From JABJPE01 sp036340215 (GTDB lineage Bacteria; Pseudomonadota; Gammaproteobacteria; Comchoanobacterales; Comchoanobacteraceae), in assembly GCA_036340215.1 (NCBI GenBank), contig JAYYZF010000011.1:1-9756 (forward strand): a stretch of 9,756 nucleotides of DNA. Direction: 5' to 3'. Under the pieces are notes generated by a model that was not told the DNA's origin, did no database searches, and saw only the letters and a program-made list of their open reading frames with translations. Positions within the stretch are counted from its first letter, which is position 1. Each line of letters starts with the position of its first letter. Position numbers and translations under genes: made by a program. Shown piece by piece: positions 7,983 to 9,756 of the stretch.

Positions 7983-9302
7983 CTATCCTTGATATTTAAA
8001 TTGAGCTATAGTCTCTACATGATTTGTATGTGGAAACATATCTGCTATTGCTATCTTAGTTAGATTATAACCTGCCTCTTTTAAAATAGCAGCATCTTTT
8101 GCCAAGCTAGCACTATGGCATGAAACATATACTATTGTTTCTGGCTGGGTAGATAATGCTGTTGGCAACCATGGTCCCGCCCCACTTCTCGGCGGATCTA
8201 AGAATAATTTGGTAAACTTAGTATTAGCAAAATAAGAGCTAGTCTGCTTACAGTTATAGAGGTCATCTGCAAGAAAATCTATATTTGAAAGCTTATTCAG
8301 AATTGCGTTCTGCCTTGCATCTTCAAGCAGTGAAGTACAATTTTCAATAGCAGTAACACTAGCGGCATATTTTGCAATTGGTAAACTAAAATTACCGATT
8401 CCACAAAAACCTTCTAAAACATGATCGTTTTCTGAAAGCTCGAGCCAAGCTAAAGCTTGTGCTATTAAAGCCATATTTATTTCAGAATTAACCTGAATAA
8501 AGTCATAAACTTTAAATAAAAGCTTTAAATCATACTTGGGTAAAATGTAATAAAGTGGCTCTGATTGCTGTGGGTATATCATCTTACTGTTTACATAAGA
8601 ATCAGCTTGCAGATATATCTGAAAATTATGCGTTTTACCAAAATCTTGTAATAACCTAAGATCAGTTGTATTAAATTCTTCAAGATGACGGAAAAGTAAG
8701 GCTGTTGCATTATCAGCAGCTGTTACTTCTATCTGAGGTATTTTGTTAGCTATTGATAGTTTACTGATAAGTTCACTTAACTCCCTAAGCTTCTGCCCTA
8801 CTTGTGGTACTAAGATATCACAAGTTTCCATGTCTGTAAGAAAACTAGTATTGAACTCTCTAAATCCAACTAAATAGCGATCTTTTTTTGCAACATAACG
8901 AACACCCAATCTAGCTTTGCGTCTATATCCCCAGGTATTTGCAGTAATGGCAGGCATGAATTCAACATCAATTAGTCCAGCAAAATCATAGAGCTGCCTC
9001 TGAACCTCTTTTTGCTTCAACTCTAGCTGTGTGCTACTAGAGAGGTGTTGTAAGCTACAGCCACCGCATACTTTGCTATATTCGCATTTTGCCTTAATTC
9101 TTAAGCTGTTTGGATTTACGACTTCATCAGCAGTAGCGATAAGCTTACCCTTTTTTTTCGCTAGATTTATCAAGGTAACTTCTTCTCCAGGGAGGGCACC
9201 ACGCACTAGCAGCTTTTTTTTATTTTTTGTTGTTACACCCATGATATCAGAATTAATCGAATTTATAGTATAACTAGATTTTAAGTAGGCATTTGTCTTC
9301 AT
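7983..9302 (-). CDS. rlmD: 23S rRNA (uracil-5)-methyltransferase RlmD (RumA)
   Basis: A 439-residue SAM-dependent enzyme; the E. coli counterpart methylates U1939 of 23S rRNA (433 residues). A TRAM RNA-binding domain covers about 8-62. The four Fe-S cluster cysteines are in place: C73, C79, C82 and C161. The Rossmann domain has motif I LEGFCGIGNF (296-305), a DPPR signature at 369-372, the nucleophile C395 in YVSCHSASLAKD and the base E430 in the C-terminal HTNHVET. The usual SCNP signature reads SCHS here. RlmD is chosen over RlmC or TrmA by the N-terminal TRAM plus Fe-S arrangement and by the neighbour relA, which follows rumA in E. coli too. An in-frame TGA two codons upstream makes this ATG the first possible start. 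No clear Shine-Dalgarno is seen, and the leader from the proposed promoter is only about 20 bases. The gap to relA is four bases. Confidence 0.93.
   Translation of the reverse strand: MKTNAYLKSSYTINSINSDIMGVTTKNKKKLLVRGALPGEEVTLINLAKKKGKLIATADEVVNPNSLRIKAKCEYSKVCGGCSLQHLSSSTQLELKQKEVQRQLYDFAGLIDVEFMPAITANTWGYRRKARLGVRYVAKKDRYLVGFREFNTSFLTDMETCDILVPQVGQKLRELSELISKLSIANKIPQIEVTAADNATALLFRHLEEFNTTDLRLLQDFGKTHNFQIYLQADSYVNSKMIYPQQSEPLYYILPKYDLKLLFKVYDFIQVNSEINMALIAQALAWLELSENDHVLEGFCGIGNFSLPIAKYAASVTAIENCTSLLEDARQNAILNKLSNIDFLADDLYNCKQTSSYFANTKFTKLFLDPPRSGAGPWLPTALSTQPETIVYVSCHSASLAKDAAILKEAGYNLTKIAIADMFPHTNHVETIAQFKYQG
7986..7990 (-). promoter_or_regulatory. relA ribosome binding site overlapping the rlmD stop region
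   Basis: AAGGA on the minus strand lies seven bases before the relA ATG and directly abuts the rlmD TAG (7985-7983). Ribosomes ending rlmD would cover this site, which suggests translational coupling of the two genes. It also decides the first ATG over the Met at codon 4. Confidence 0.8.
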
Positions 9303-9336
9303 GTTTTTTCATTATTTAAGCAAAGAGCTATTATAT

Positions 9337-9352
9337 CTGCTATAATCAGCAG
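9337..9352. repeat. Palindrome CTGCT-N6-AGCAG in the divergent promoter region
   Basis: A perfect 5-base inverted repeat with a six-base centre covers the plus-strand -10 and sits in the spacer of the minus-strand rlmD promoter. Its placement is that of an operator for a dimeric regulator, but a 5-base arm can occur by chance and no regulator gene is visible in the window. Confidence 0.35.
9338..9346 (+). promoter_or_regulatory. Extended -10 promoter of the divergent membrane-protein gene
   Basis: TGCTATAAT is an exact extended -10 element (TGn plus TATAAT at 9341-9346). The best -35 (TAAGCA, 9317-9322, 18-base spacer) is weak, as is common for extended -10 promoters. The start would be near 9353, giving a leader of about 27 bases that carries a good ribosome site. 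Confidence 0.6.
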
Positions 9353-9367
9353 TATAAAGTAAAATAT

Positions 9368-9372
9368 AAGGA
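9368..9372 (+). promoter_or_regulatory. Ribosome binding site of the 3'-terminal open frame
   Basis: AAGGA lies seven bases before the ATG at 9380, ideal spacing. It fixes the start of the last, truncated gene and supports it being real. Confidence 0.8.
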
Positions 9373-9379
9373 CAACAAT

Positions 9380-9756
9380 ATGCAGACTGATAAAATTATT
9401 TACAACGCCCTTGTTGCTCGCAAAAGTAAAAAAGACTTCCAAAAAGAACTCAGAAAAAGTGGCTTATTAGGAACTTACAGATCCGAAGTTTTATTTTTCA
9501 AGACATGTGGCCATTTAAAAATACCTCATATATGTTACGAGAACAATTACCATAAACGTATATCTGAAAAGCTTGTCTTAAAAGAGAACATCATGCTTTT
9601 CCTGAATATTTTCTTATTTATACTTGCTGCCTGTATCTTTACCGAAAGTTTAATTAACATGAGTGATTATGCAGTATATGAGCTAGTAATAGTACCACTA
9701 AGCTGCATCATTGTAATGCTTATAAACTTACGACTAATTGCAAGAGCATCTGGTGA
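9380..9756 (+). CDS. Unrecognised membrane protein, 3' end cut by the window
   Basis: An open frame of 125 complete codons runs off the window end. I do not recognise the family. The first 65 residues are basic and soluble (many Lys/Arg) and contain a small Cys/His cluster, C43-x-H45-x4-H50-x-C52, which could bind metal or be chance. Two hydrophobic stretches follow: about 70-90 (before a short Ser/Asp/Tyr turn) and about 100-121, then a basic ARA segment. This suggests a cytoplasmic N-terminus and a two-helix hairpin in the inner membrane, possibly with more downstream. There is no signal peptide. Support that it is a gene comes from the near-perfect ribosome site, the extended -10 promoter and the lack of stops. 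It is divergent from rlmD-relA and shares its promoter region; function cannot be inferred. Confidence 0.75.
   Translation, partial: MQTDKIIYNALVARKSKKDFQKELRKSGLLGTYRSEVLFFKTCGHLKIPHICYENNYHKRISEKLVLKENIMLFLNIFLFILAACIFTESLINMSDYAVYELVIVPLSCIIVMLINLRLIARASG

Larger units (their letters stand above)
9330..9358 (-). promoter_or_regulatory. Candidate promoter of the rlmD-relA operon
   Basis: On the minus strand a perfect TATAAT (9335-9330) and a -35 TTTATA (9358-9353, 4 of 6) are separated by 17 bases. The expected start is near 9323, about 20 bases before the rlmD ATG. The spacer overlaps the -10 of the divergent promoter, so the two promoters occupy the same DNA and could exclude each other. 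Confidence 0.6.

Noticed and set aside
9031..9273. Plus-strand open frame opposite the RlmD N-terminus.
   Set aside because: Antisense to the conserved TRAM and Fe-S region of rlmD; low-complexity hydrophobic product is expected from the complement.

Overview
The window reads as chromosomal DNA of an AT-rich gammaproteobacterium. The evidence is a divergent promoter upstream of an rlmD-relA gene pair (the same gene order as in E. coli), a monofunctional RelA of the beta/gamma-proteobacterial type, RNase R, and a tRNA-Ala(GGC)/tRNA-Glu(UUC) pair. AT-rich base use and the style of the PAS domains in the sensor kinase suggest a Francisella/Legionella/Coxiella-like lineage, but the genus cannot be fixed from this window. 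No CRISPR array, insertion sequence, phage gene or rRNA was seen. All intergenic gaps are under 150 bases.

Layout. 1-924 (+): the 3' part of a TPR/SAM-methyltransferase gene that starts before the window. 948-3245 (-): a hybrid sensor histidine kinase whose N-terminus is a SemiSWEET/PQ-loop membrane module, followed by two PAS domains, HisKA, HATPase and a receiver. 3361-5520 (-): rnr, RNase R without the usual lysine-rich tail. 5627-5848 (+): a small tRNA operon with a near-consensus promoter, tRNA-Ala, tRNA-Glu and a terminator hairpin built partly from the tRNA-Glu 3' end. 5852-7978 (-): relA. 7983-9302 (-): rlmD, four bases upstream of relA. 9303-9379: a compact divergent promoter region with a palindrome. 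9380-9756 (+): the start of an unrecognised small membrane protein, cut by the window end.

How the genes relate. rlmD (23S rRNA m5U methylation) and relA (ppGpp synthesis on stalled ribosomes) form a tight operon and both act on the ribosome. RNase R (structured RNA decay) and the tRNA pair are also translation and RNA housekeeping. The sensor kinase has its own likely promoter and is the most unusual gene: a sugar-transporter-like fold appears to have been recruited as the membrane part of a two-component sensor, with the residues that bind sugar in known SemiSWEETs apparently replaced. Nothing here amounts to a clearly new multi-gene system. The best leads are the SemiSWEET-kinase fusion, the palindrome in the relA-operon/divergent promoter, and the unknown membrane protein that shares that promoter region.
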